Assembly (NCBI GenBank): GCA_005883235.1
Contig: VAYE01000007.1
Coordinates: 1 to 7,439 of the forward strand
Source of the DNA: Actinomycetota bacterium
GTDB lineage: Bacteria > Actinomycetota > Thermoleophilia > Gaiellales > Gaiellaceae
DNA: 7,439 nucleotides
Direction of reading: 5' to 3'
Shown here: positions 1-5,988 of the stretch, one piece after another
Position numbering within the stretch: the first letter of the stretch is position 1
Layout: every line of letters begins with the position of its first letter
Made by a program: the position numbers and the translations under genes
The notes under the pieces: generated by a model
Databases searched by the model: none
Seen by the model: the letters and a program-made list of their open reading frames with translations, nothing else
What the model was told of the DNA's origin: nothing

Positions 1-684
1 GAGGACGGTGACCCGGTCAGACACGCCCATCACGACCCGCATATCGTGCTCGATCAGCAGCACCGTCAGCCCCTCCTCCCGTCGCAGCCGCTCGACGAAC
101 GCCGTGAAGTCGGCCGTCTCCTGCGGGTTCATCCCGGCGGTGGGCTCGTCGAGCAGGAGCAGCTTCGGCACCGTCGCGAGAGCGCGCGCGACCTCGAGCC
201 GCCGCTGGTCCCCGTAGGAGAGCTCCTTCGCGATCAGGTTCTCGCGCCGGCGCAGGTCGCAGAAGGCGAGGAGCTCGAGCGCGCGCACCCGCGACTCCTT
301 CTCCTCCCGGTCGACCGGTGAGCCCGGGAAACGGGTGATCGAGCCCACGATGCCGCCCTTGAGTCTCGCGTGCATCCCGACGAGGACGTTCTCGAGCGCC
401 GTCATGTTCTGGAAGAGGCGGATGTTCTGGAACGTGCGGCCGATCCCGCGCTCCGTGATCGCGTGCGGCGGCTTCCCGGTGACGTTCTCTCCGCTAAACG
501 TGATCCGCCCCGCCGTCGGCTTGTAGACGCCGGTGAGCATGTTGAAGAACGTCGTCTTTCCCGCTCCGTTCGGGCCGATCAGGCTCACGATCGAGCCCTC
601 CGGCACGGTGAAGTCGACGTCGTTCACGGCGGTCAGGCCGCCGAACTCCTTGCGCACGTTCTCGGCGACGAGCAGGTCCGCCAT
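1..684 (-). CDS. livG: Liv/HAAT-type ABC transporter ATP-binding protein LivG (partial, C-terminus cut by window edge)
   Basis: Cytoplasmic ATPase that would power a branched-chain amino acid importer with LivH, LivM and LivK. The visible 228 residues start MADLLVAENVRKEFGGLTAV. Seen in order: Walker A GPNGAGKT (about 37-44), Q-loop RTFQNIRLF (83-91), the ABC signature region as LSYGDQRRLEVARAL (155-169), Walker B LLLLDEPTAGMNP (175-187) and the H-loop IEHDM (211-215). LSYGDQRRLEIARAL and EPTAGMNP are typical of LivG rather than LivF. About 25-50 C-terminal residues are probably missing at the edge. The ATG overlaps the livM stop by one base (TGATG) and has no clear Shine-Dalgarno, so translation is probably coupled to livM. 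LivF, the usual partner ATPase, would be expected next to the left. The family is certain; the exact substrate is not. Confidence 0.95.
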   Translation of the reverse strand, partial: MADLLVAENVRKEFGGLTAVNDVDFTVPEGSIVSLIGPNGAGKTTFFNMLTGVYKPTAGRITFSGENVTGKPPHAITERGIGRTFQNIRLFQNMTALENVLVGMHARLKGGIVGSITRFPGSPVDREEKESRVRALELLAFCDLRRRENLIAKELSYGDQRRLEVARALATVPKLLLLDEPTAGMNPQETADFTAFVERLRREEGLTVLLIEHDMRVVMGVSDRVTVL

Positions 685-2039
685 CAGTGCTGCACGTCGT
701 AGAGGGGCTCGTCGGCGACGCCCTCGTGGAACTCCGCCGCCCGCCTCGAGCTCGGTATCAGACCCTCCGGGCGGAAGAGCATCACCACCAGCAGGATGAT
801 CCCGAAGATCCCGAACTCGTACTTCGGGACGTCGATGTTGGCGTGGAAGTGCTGGTTGATCCAGCCGCCGATGTTCGCGAGACCCTCGCGGTCGAGGTAG
901 GCGAGGAATGCCGCGCCGACGACGACGCCCAGGATGTTGCCCATCCCGCCCAGGATGACCATGCAGAGGATGAAGACGGAGATGTTGAAGAAGAAGTCGC
1001 CCGGGAAGGTCGCGCTCTTGAAGCTCGCGTAGAACGCGCCGGCGACACCGCCGAAGAAGGCGCCTGTGGCGTACGCCCAGGTCTTCGTCCGCATCAGCGG
1101 CACGCCCATCGCCGCGGCGGCGGTCTCGTCCTCGCGGATCGCGATCCAGGCGCGGCCGAGCCGCGAGTCGCGGAGGCGCCAGGAGCAGAACGCGGTGATC
1201 AGCACGAGCGCGAGCGCCGTCCAGTAGAAGAGGCGGTCGCTCGTCCAGAACGTGCCCGAGCCGACCAGGTAGTTGACGCCGAAGAAGCCGGGCGCGTCGA
1301 TCGGCGTGATGCCGTTCGGCCCGTTCGTCAGGTTGAAGCCGGTGTTGAAGAGACTGTCTCCGTTGCGCGCGATCTGCGGGAGGATCTCGCCGAAGCCGAG
1401 CGTGACGATCGCGAGGTAGTCCCCCCGGAGGCGGAGCGTCGGCAGGCCGATGAGCACGCCCGCCAGGGCCGTGATGATCCCGGCCGCAGGGAGGAGCAGC
1501 CAGATCGAGATGTGGAAGCCCGGCACCCCCGGGCCGACGCCGACCGACAGGAAATGGACGTTGTGCTTCGCGAACTGCACGGACGCGAACCACGCGACCG
1601 TGTAGGCCCCGATGGCGTAGAAGGCGACGTAGCCGAGGTCGAGCAGGCCGGCGTAGCCGACGACGATGTTGAGCCCGATCGCCATCATGATGAAGACGAG
1701 CATCACGACACCCGTCGCGACGTCCGGGAACGCGCCGAAGATCGGGATCTGGAACTCCTTCCCGACGTAGAACGGGTAGGTGAGGGCGAGCGTGATGAGC
1801 CCGACCGGCTGAACGAGGCGGCCGATCCGCCGGCCGCCGACCTCAAGCGTGCTCCACGGAGGGACCAAGAGCAGGTTCAGCACGGCGAGCGTGAGGATGA
1901 ACGAGGCGCTGACGCCGGAGAAGACCCCGACGAGGACGAAGACGACCGCGTCGACGGCGAGCGCGACGAGCAGTCGGTTCTCGAGCGCGGACCGGTCGCC
2001 GAACCAACCGCGGACATCGCCCGTTCTCGGCCGCGCCAT
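684..2039 (-). CDS. livM: Liv/HAAT-type ABC transporter permease LivM
   Basis: Integral-membrane permease that would form the translocation pore with LivH. It has 451 residues from MARPRTGDVRGWFGD to LYDVQH. Family motifs seen: GLNIVVGYAGLLDLGYVAF (about 122-140), LRLRGDYLAIVTLGFGEI (203-219), TNGPNGI (238-244), then the cytoplasmic coupling loop with LGRAWIAIREDETAAAAMGV and ILGGMGNILG, ending in LLVVMLFRPEGL. Several hydrophobic stretches are clear. The conserved core starts only near residue 115; ahead of it lie roughly 110 residues with about three extra hydrophobic segments (about 22-60 and 77-91). Many LivM proteins of around 300-350 residues lack this extension, while longer E. coli-like LivM carry one. 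The start follows GGAAGG by a few bases and overlaps the livH stop as TGATG; the stop overlaps the livG start in the same way. Confidence 0.95.
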   Translation of the reverse strand: MARPRTGDVRGWFGDRSALENRLLVALAVDAVVFVLVGVFSGVSASFILTLAVLNLLLVPPWSTLEVGGRRIGRLVQPVGLITLALTYPFYVGKEFQIPIFGAFPDVATGVVMLVFIMMAIGLNIVVGYAGLLDLGYVAFYAIGAYTVAWFASVQFAKHNVHFLSVGVGPGVPGFHISIWLLLPAAGIITALAGVLIGLPTLRLRGDYLAIVTLGFGEILPQIARNGDSLFNTGFNLTNGPNGITPIDAPGFFGVNYLVGSGTFWTSDRLFYWTALALVLITAFCSWRLRDSRLGRAWIAIREDETAAAAMGVPLMRTKTWAYATGAFFGGVAGAFYASFKSATFPGDFFFNISVFILCMVILGGMGNILGVVVGAAFLAYLDREGLANIGGWINQHFHANIDVPKYEFGIFGIILLVVMLFRPEGLIPSSRRAAEFHEGVADEPLYDVQH

Positions 2040-3097
2040 CAGCCGCCTTCCGGTGTCCGCTCGCCGAGGAGTCCCTCGGGACGGAAGACGAGGATCAGGA
2101 TCAGGATGCTGAAGACGATCGACTGCGTCCAGTCGCTCCCGGGCGCGTGCCAGGCCAGGCCCTCGTTGAACGCCTGGATCAATCCGATCAGCGTGGCGCC
2201 GAGGACCGCGCCCGGGAGGTTGCCGATGCCGCCGAAGACCGCGGACGTGAAGGCGATCAGCCCGAGCTGGAAGCCCTGGTCGTACCGGACGTTCGTCACG
2301 TAGAGCGCGTACAAGAGCCCCGCGGCGCCCGCAAGCGCGCCGGCGATGAGGAACGTGAACGAGATCGTCCGGTCGACGTTGATGCCCATCATCGCGGCGG
2401 CGTCCGAGTCCTGCGCCGTCGCCCGCATCGCCTTTCCCTGGCGCGTCCGCTGCACGAGGAAGACGAGCCCGACGAGCACCGGAATCGTGACGATCAAGAC
2501 GATGAGCTTGTTCCACTGGTAGTCGGCCGTGCCGAGCCGGAACACGTTCCCGCGCGGGAGGATGTTCGGCACCGGGACGTAGTTCGCGCCCTTCCAGGCG
2601 AGACCGACGTTTTGGAGGATGAAGGACATCCCGATCGCAGTGATCAGCGGCGCGAGCCGGGGGGCGTTGCGGAGCGGCTTGTAGGCGATGCGCTCGATCG
2701 TCGCGTTCAGCACGCCGCAGAAGACCATCCCGATCAGGAGCGCGAGCAGCACGACCGGGATCCACTTCGAGGCGGCCTCGTTGTCGTGGAGGCTGAACGT
2801 CGACACCGTGAGCGTCGCCGCCATCATCGCCCCGAGCATGAAGACGTCGCCGTGGGCGAAGTTGATCAGCTCGAGGATCCCGTAGACGAGCGTGTACCCG
2901 AGGGCGACGAGCGCGTAGATCGCGCCGACGGTAATCCCGATCAGTGCGATCTCGAGGAAGTCGTACGGCGTCTTGACGAGGTTGACGCCGAGCCAGGCGA
3001 GGAGCGCGAGGACGAGCAACCCCCCGACGACCGGCATCACCCCGGGGCGGAACCGCTCCGGGATCGTGATGGGCTGACGCCGAGCCTCGGTTGCCAC
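2039..3097 (-). CDS. livH: Liv/HAAT-type ABC transporter permease LivH
   Basis: Second pore-forming permease of the importer, 352 residues from the GTG start (MATEARRQPITIPERF) to ERTPEGG. The hallmark GYTLVYGILELINFAHGDVF lies at about 67-86, after a hydrophobic segment at about 22-40 and a short cytoplasmic N-terminus. Later come RATAQDSDAAAMMGINVDR (the coupling loop that meets the ATPases), FLIAGALAGAAGLLYAL and FGGIGNLPGAVLGA, ending LVFRPEGLLGERTPEGG. The length is slightly above the usual 290-310 because of the N-terminal tail. The GTG start is supported by AAGGAG eight bases upstream, and an upstream stop follows livK. It is separated from livK by a structured 71-nt spacer, while its 3' end overlaps livM by one base. 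Confidence 0.95.
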   Translation of the reverse strand: MATEARRQPITIPERFRPGVMPVVGGLLVLALLAWLGVNLVKTPYDFLEIALIGITVGAIYALVALGYTLVYGILELINFAHGDVFMLGAMMAATLTVSTFSLHDNEAASKWIPVVLLALLIGMVFCGVLNATIERIAYKPLRNAPRLAPLITAIGMSFILQNVGLAWKGANYVPVPNILPRGNVFRLGTADYQWNKLIVLIVTIPVLVGLVFLVQRTRQGKAMRATAQDSDAAAMMGINVDRTISFTFLIAGALAGAAGLLYALYVTNVRYDQGFQLGLIAFTSAVFGGIGNLPGAVLGATLIGLIQAFNEGLAWHAPGSDWTQSIVFSILILILVFRPEGLLGERTPEGG

Positions 3098-3105
3098 TCG
3101 CCTCT

Positions 3106-3111
3106 CTCCTT
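3106..3111 (-). promoter_or_regulatory. livH ribosome binding site, within a small hairpin
   Basis: On the minus strand AAGGAG lies eight bases before the GTG of livH. Its GGAG is the 3' arm of CTCC-GAA-GGAG (3106-3116), which directly abuts the large hairpin at 3117-3149. This site decides the GTG start. That the hairpin lowers livH translation is inference; a 4-bp stem with a 3-nt loop is weak alone but could stack on the larger hairpin. Confidence 0.6.
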
Positions 3112-3116
3112 CGGAG

Positions 3117-3149
3117 GAGCTGGGGGAGGGCGCGTGCCTCCCCCAGCTC
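3117..3149 (-). promoter_or_regulatory. Strong hairpin in the livK-livH spacer
   Basis: Perfect 13-bp inverted repeat: plus-strand arms GAGCTGGGGGAGG (3117-3129) and CCTCCCCCAGCTC (3137-3149) around a 7-nt loop. In the livK-livH transcript it lies just after the livK stop. No U-run follows, so it is not a classic intrinsic terminator. It more likely stabilises the 3' end of the livK message or partly stops polymerase, giving excess binding protein over permease. The structure is seen; the role is inferred from other binding-protein operons. Confidence 0.7.
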
Positions 3150-3161
3150 TACGTCTAGAGC
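3146..3161 (-). promoter_or_regulatory. Second, competing hairpin after the livK stop
   Basis: Perfect 6-bp inverted repeat GCTCTA (3146-3151) and TAGAGC (3156-3161) with a 4-nt loop, seven bases after the livK stop codon. Its 3' arm on the transcript (3151-3146) shares four bases with the 5' arm of the large hairpin at 3117-3149, so the two cannot both form fully. This layout resembles a small attenuator, but no leader peptide or ligand site was recognised. Confidence 0.5.
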
Positions 3162-3168
3162 GTTGAGG

Positions 3169-4497
3169 TTATGCGACCTTGACCAGGCTCGCCGGCGGGA
3201 TGATCGTCTTGAACGGGATCGTCTTCCCACCTGCCAGCAGCTTGTACTGCGTGACCGGGTTCGCTGTCGTGTCGCCGTTCGCGTTGATCGAGAAGGTGCC
3301 GAGGATCCCGTCGGTGACCTTTGTCTTCAACAGGTTCTCCGCCACCTTCGACCGTGTGCCGTCCGAGTTCTGGATGGCCGTCAGCAAGACCTCCATCGCC
3401 TGCGCACCGTAGGCCGAGTACGGGTTCGGCGCGGTGCCGATCTGCTTCCCGAAGTCCGTGACGAACTTCTTCCCGGCGGGGCCGAGCTTGCTGTTCGGCT
3501 CTCCGGCGACGCTGATGTACATGCCGACGGCTGCGCCGCCCGAGTTCTTGAACGTGGAGGTAAACGAGCTGAAGCCGTCGGGAGCGATGAGCGGGAAGGT
3601 CTTCCCGAGCCTCCCACGGAGGTCCTTGATCAGCTTGCTGCCGTTCTCGCACTCGAGGCCGCCGAGGTAGACGACGTCGGCGCCCGACTGCTTCACCTTG
3701 TTGGCGAGCGCCTCGTAGCTCGACGCCTTCGGGTCCCAGGCGGTGAAGCCGGCGATCTTCAGGCCGAGCTTCTTCGCGGAGTTCCGGAAGTCGGTCGCGA
3801 CGCCGAGGCCGTACGCCTCCTTGTCGTTGAAGATGAAGACGCTCTTGTAGCCGAGCGACTGCGCCAGCAACGCGTTCGAGGCGCCCTGGAAGTCGTCGGC
3901 CGCCACGATCCTGATGTAGTTCCGCTTGCCGTTCGGGTAGTACTTTTCGGGCTCGCCGGCGGCCGTGCCTGGGCCGCTGTGCGTGAGGCCGACGTAGGTG
4001 TTGGCAGGGCTCACCATCCCCACCGGCCCGCCGGACGCGCGGTTCAGGATCGGGATGATGATCTCGGCGCAGCCGGAGTTGAACGTGCCGATGACGCCGA
4101 TCACCTTCGTGTTGTTGGCGTACGCGTGGCCGTTCGCCGAGCACTTGCCGGAGTCCCACTTCCCGGCCTGCGCGGTCGAGTCGTCACACGACTGGTAGCC
4201 GATGTTGTACTTGCCCGCCTTGAAGTTGTGCTGCTTCAGGTCGAACTGGATCGCCTTCGTCATCTCGATCGTCTGCGCCCGGCTCGACCCCTGCAGGGGA
4301 AGATCCGAGGCGATGATGTAGTCGGGCTTCGCGCTGCCCTGGTAGATCGTTTGGCACGACGAGGCGGGAAGCGCAGTCACGCCTCCGCCTCCGCTCGTGT
4401 TGCTGCTGCTGCTCTTCTTGCTACCGCAGCCGGCCGCGATCAGCGCGAGCACCGCAACCGCCGCTACGAGCAGCCCCAGAAATGGGCGTTCTCTCAC
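3169..4497 (-). CDS. livK: Liv/HAAT-type ABC transporter substrate-binding lipoprotein LivK
   Basis: Extracytoplasmic ligand-binding component of the importer, 442 residues. The GTG start (VRERPFLGLL) follows GGAGGAGG by six bases. The N-terminus is a lipoprotein signal: hydrophobic VAAVAVLALIAAGC with the lipid-anchored Cys at about residue 24, then a flexible Ser/Asn/Gly tether (KKSSSSNTSGGGG). The mature part matches the periplasmic binding family Peripla_BP_6 in pattern: an early DLPLQGSSRAQTIEM segment, VIGVIGTFNSGCAEIIIPIL, GPVGMVSPANTYVGLT, RNYIRIVAADDFQGASNALLA, SVFIFNDKEAYGLGVA, DVVYLGGLECENGSKLIKDL and YSAYGAQAMEVLLTAI. Several cysteines could form disulfides. It is the first gene of the operon, with its own promoter; ligand specificity (Leu/Ile/Val, another amino acid, amide or urea) cannot be read from the sequence. 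Confidence 0.95.
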   Translation of the reverse strand: MRERPFLGLLVAAVAVLALIAAGCGSKKSSSSNTSGGGGVTALPASSCQTIYQGSAKPDYIIASDLPLQGSSRAQTIEMTKAIQFDLKQHNFKAGKYNIGYQSCDDSTAQAGKWDSGKCSANGHAYANNTKVIGVIGTFNSGCAEIIIPILNRASGGPVGMVSPANTYVGLTHSGPGTAAGEPEKYYPNGKRNYIRIVAADDFQGASNALLAQSLGYKSVFIFNDKEAYGLGVATDFRNSAKKLGLKIAGFTAWDPKASSYEALANKVKQSGADVVYLGGLECENGSKLIKDLRGRLGKTFPLIAPDGFSSFTSTFKNSGGAAVGMYISVAGEPNSKLGPAGKKFVTDFGKQIGTAPNPYSAYGAQAMEVLLTAIQNSDGTRSKVAENLLKTKVTDGILGTFSINANGDTTANPVTQYKLLAGGKTIPFKTIIPPASLVKVA

Positions 4498-4503
4498 CAG
4501 TGT

Positions 4504-4511
4504 CCTCCTCC
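4504..4511 (-). promoter_or_regulatory. livK ribosome binding site
   Basis: GGAGGAGG on the minus strand, six bases before GTG at 4497. This near-perfect site selects the GTG start that yields a normal lipoprotein signal. The upstream open frame runs through the promoter and the tRNA gene and is not coding. Confidence 0.8.
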
Positions 4512-4557
4512 GTCCCGCGACGATGACCTCGACGCCGTCACTGCGCCGTGAAGCGCA

Positions 4558-4586
4558 AGTATCAGCCCATCGACGTGCGCTTTCAA
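4558..4586 (-). promoter_or_regulatory. Predicted sigma70-type promoter of the liv operon
   Basis: On the minus strand TTGAAA (4586-4581) is followed after exactly 17 bases by GATACT (4563-4558). This matches the TTGACA/TATAAT consensus at 5 and 4 of 6 positions. Transcription would start near 4551, giving a leader of about 54 nt before livK. No operator or riboswitch was recognised in the leader. Confidence 0.65.
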
Positions 4587-4619
4587 GCCCTTTGGCAGCG
4601 ACAGGGCTACGATGGCCAC

Positions 4620-4653
4620 GCGCCGAAGTGGCGGAACCGGTAGACGCGCCGGA
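4620..4653 (+). repeat. Duplicated 5'-half of tRNA-Leu (tRNA fragment)
   Basis: These 34 bases are identical to 4776-4809: two flanking bases plus the first 32 bases of the tRNA-Leu (acceptor 5' strand, D arm and 5' side of the anticodon stem). Identity stops just before the anticodon loop, and the sequence then enters hairpin repeat copy A. The anticodon, variable arm, T arm and 3' acceptor are absent, so it cannot be a functional tRNA. Integrases usually duplicate the 3' end of a tRNA, so a 5'-half copy does not look like an ordinary att site. A tandem duplication followed by deletion is more likely. Confidence 0.85.
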
Positions 4654-4655
4654 GA

Positions 4656-4698
4656 GGCACGGGTGAACCCATGGTTCCCCCGTGAGCCCCCTCCTTCT
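4656..4698 (+). repeat. Hairpin repeat, copy A
   Basis: Copy of a roughly 43-bp element. The left arm CACGGG-T-GAACC, loop CAT and right arm GGTTC-C-CCCGTG form an 11-bp stem with one T/C mismatch, followed by the conserved tail GAGCCCCCTCCTTCT. It lies directly after the tRNA-Leu fragment. It resembles REP-type palindromic elements in architecture; no transposase gene is in the window. Confidence 0.8.
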
Positions 4699-4717
4699 TC
4701 TCCAATAGCCGCTGTGA

Positions 4718-4747
4718 GGCTCGGCAAGAGCGCGGTCTTGCCGAGCC
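4718..4747. repeat. Perfect 12-bp inverted repeat
   Basis: Arms GGCTCGGCAAGA (4718-4729) and TCTTGCCGAGCC (4736-4747) with loop GCGCGG. No T-run follows on either strand, so a terminator role is unlikely. It sits between copy A and the tRNA-Leu gene, and its right arm overlaps a possible -35 box of the tRNA promoter. Confidence 0.8.
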
Positions 4748-4768
4748 GGCGAAAGGTGGGGGTACTGT
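4738..4768 (+). promoter_or_regulatory. Possible tRNA-Leu promoter
   Basis: TTGCCG (4738-4743) and TACTGT (4763-4768) are separated by 19 bases and end nine bases before the mature tRNA. The -10 box is reasonable (4 of 6); the spacing is long and the -35 box lies in the arm of an inverted repeat. This is a weak prediction based on position. Confidence 0.35.
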
Positions 4769-4777
4769 TCATCGTGC

Positions 4778-4861
4778 GCCGAAGTGGCGGAACCGGTAGA
4801 CGCGCCGGACTCAAAATCCGGTGAGGGAAACCTCGTGTGGGTTCGAGTCCCACCTTCGGCA
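4778..4861 (+). tRNA. tRNA-Leu (anticodon CAA)
   Basis: All cloverleaf parts can be drawn: acceptor GCCGAAG (4778-4784) with CTTCGGC (4854-4860) and discriminator A; D arm with GCG/CGC stem; anticodon stem CCGGA/TCCGG around loop CTCAAAA with anticodon CAA at 4812-4814; a long variable arm (GAGG-GAAA-CCTC); and T arm GTGGG-TTCGAGT-CCCAC. The long variable arm (class II tRNA) and anticodon identify leucine, reading UUG. CCA is not encoded. Its 5' half is duplicated about 156 bp upstream, and hairpin repeats lie on both sides. Confidence 0.96.
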
Positions 4862-4865
4862 AAGC

Positions 4866-4903
4866 GGTGAACCCAGGGGTTCCCCCGTGAGCCCCCTCCT
4901 TCT
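4866..4903 (+). repeat. Hairpin repeat, copy B (left arm truncated)
   Basis: GGTGAACCC, a slightly longer loop, GGTTCCCCCGTG and the same tail GAGCCCCCTCCTTCT as copies A and C. The outer left arm (CACG) is missing where the copy meets the tRNA 3' end, so only the inner stem forms well. It begins five bases after the tRNA. Confidence 0.8.
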
Positions 4904-4904
4904 C

Positions 4905-4948
4905 GGCACGGGTGAACCCAGGGTTCCCCCGTGAGCCCCCCTCCTTCT
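4905..4948 (+). repeat. Hairpin repeat, copy C
   Basis: Complete copy: CACGGG-T-GAACC, loop CAG, GGTTC-C-CCCGTG, then the tail with one extra C. It is nearly identical to copy A outside the loop and lies directly downstream of copy B, in the same orientation. Confidence 0.8.
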
Positions 4949-4973
4949 GGTTTCCGGCAAGACTCGCGCTCGT

Positions 4974-4996
4974 CGGGCAAAGCCCGCCTTCGGCGG
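4974..4996. repeat. Abutting triloop hairpins upstream of pfk
   Basis: CGGGC-AAA-GCCCG (4974-4986) overlaps CCGCC-TTC-GGCGG (4984-4996). Both are perfect 5-bp stems with 3-nt loops. A similar tandem pair lies downstream of pfk at 5989-6019. This could act as a weak terminator for tRNA-Leu, but there is no T-run. Confidence 0.55.
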
Positions 4997-5027
4997 CGAA
5001 CGAATCGAAACCCAGCTTGTTCTCCCC

Positions 5028-5033
5028 TAGGAT
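5028..5033 (+). promoter_or_regulatory. TAGGAT -10-like box just before pfk start
   Basis: TAGGAT ends eight bases before the ATG at 5042, which would place transcription start at or next to the start codon (leaderless message). The overlapping AGGA could instead be a Shine-Dalgarno nine bases from the ATG. No convincing -35 box. A similar TAGGCT precedes the gene at 6817. Confidence 0.4.
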
Positions 5034-5041
5034 CGGCGCCG

Positions 5042-5931
5042 ATGCGTGTCGGCGTCATGACAGGCGGCGGGGACTGCCCGGGACTGAACGCGGTTATCCG
5101 CGCGGTTGCGCGGCGCTGCTTTGCGCGCGGGCACGAGGTCGACGGCGTCCTGTCCTCGAGCACTTCCGCACCGAGCGGCTCGACGCGCTCGTGGCGATCG
5201 GCGGCGAGGACACGCTCGGCGTGGCCGCGAAGCTCTACGCAGAGCACGATTTCCCGGTCGTGGGCGTGCCGAAGACGATCGACAACGACCTCTCGGCGAC
5301 CGACTACACCTTCGGCTTCGACACGGCCGTCTTCGTCGCCACCGAGGCGATCGACCGCCTGCACACGACCGCCGAGTCGCACAACCGGGTCATGGTCGTC
5401 GAGGTCATGGGCCGCCACACGGGGTGGATCGCCGTCATGAGCGGGATCGCGGGCGGCGCCGACGTGATCCTGATCCCCGAGCAGCCGATCTCGATCGACG
5501 AGTGCTGCGACGACCTCAGGCGGCGCCACGGACGCGGGAAGGACTTCTCGATCGTGGTCGTCAGCGAGGGCTACGAGCTGGGCGAGGACGACGGCGATCC
5601 GACCGAGGTCGACCAGTTCGGCCATGTCCGTCTGTCGACGCGCGGAGTCGGCGACCGGCTCGCGAAGCTGATCGAGGAGCGAACCGGATACGAGACTCGG
5701 GTGACCGTTCTCGGCCACGTCCAGCGTGGCGGCACTCCGACGCCACGCGACCGAGTCCTGGCGACGCGCTACGGGCTGAAGGCCGCCGATCTCGTCCACG
5801 AGGGGCGGTTCGGGCAGATGGCCGCCCTCCGAGGCGACCGGATCGTCGACGTCTCCCTGGCCGAGGCCACCGCCGAGCTCAAGACCGTCCCCCCCGAGTG
5901 GTTCGACGTCGCGCGCGCGTTCTTCGGGTGA
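5042..5931 (+). pseudogene. pfk: 6-phosphofructokinase (PPi-type residues), internal deletion and frameshift
   Basis: Would phosphorylate fructose 6-phosphate in glycolysis. The N-terminal part (5042 to about 5150) reads [20 protein letters not shown] and on to GHEVDGVL; the rest, in another frame from about 5152 to the TGA at 5929-5931, reads [20 protein letters not shown] and on. Family motifs in the second part: GGEDT (5200-5214), PKTIDNDL with the catalytic Asp (5269-5292), [46 protein letters not shown] and the terminal ELKTVPPEWFDVARAFFG. Asp after GGE and Lys in PKT are the residues usually seen in PPi-dependent rather than ATP-dependent enzymes. From memory of the family about 45-55 residues are missing at the join, including the GGTxLGSSR phosphate-binding segment, so no active enzyme can be made. 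The join lies at a tandem GTCCTGTCCT (5147-5156). A sequencing or assembly error is the alternative. Confidence 0.9.
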
Positions 5932-5935
5932 AGGC

Positions 5936-5980
5936 GAACCCGCAACGCGGAGGGGGCACCTCCCGGTTCCCCCGGACCCC
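5936..5980 (+). repeat. Diverged hairpin repeat (possible copy D)
   Basis: Directly after the pfk stop, GAACCC (5936-5941) and GGTTCCCCC (5965-5973) have the same order and arms as the inner stem of copies A-C, followed by GGACCCC in place of GTGAGCCCC. The interval is 23 bases instead of 3-4. It could be a related element with an expanded loop, or coincidence in C-rich sequence. Confidence 0.35.
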
Positions 5981-5988
5981 GTCCACTG

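Noticed and set aside
687..2303. Long plus-strand open frame (538 codons) antisense to livM/livH
   Set aside because: Its composition is Arg/Glu/Asp-rich low-complexity typical of the reverse strand of high-GC genes, with no recognisable domain, and it lies opposite two certain permease genes.
3117..3149. Intrinsic terminator ending livK transcription
   Set aside because: Strong stem but no T-run on the transcript side, and livH follows with its own ribosome site and no promoter.
2147..3166. Plus-strand open frame opposite livH
   Set aside because: Same Arg/Glu/Asp/His-rich shadow composition; livH on the other strand is unambiguous.
3091..4551. Plus-strand open frame of 486 codons opposite livK
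   Set aside because: Shadow of livK; no motif, no ribosome site, and it runs through the livK signal peptide and leader.
4620..4861. tRNA-borne att sites of an integrated element
   Set aside because: The duplicated part is the 5' half rather than the 3' end, only about 120 bp lie between the copies, and no integrase is present.
4656..4948. CRISPR array
   Set aside because: Only three copies, two almost adjacent and the third separated by a tRNA; no regular spacers and no cas genes.
5042..5931. Programmed frameshift or intron in pfk
   Set aside because: No slippery heptamer at the join, and a conserved coding segment is missing rather than an extra sequence being present.
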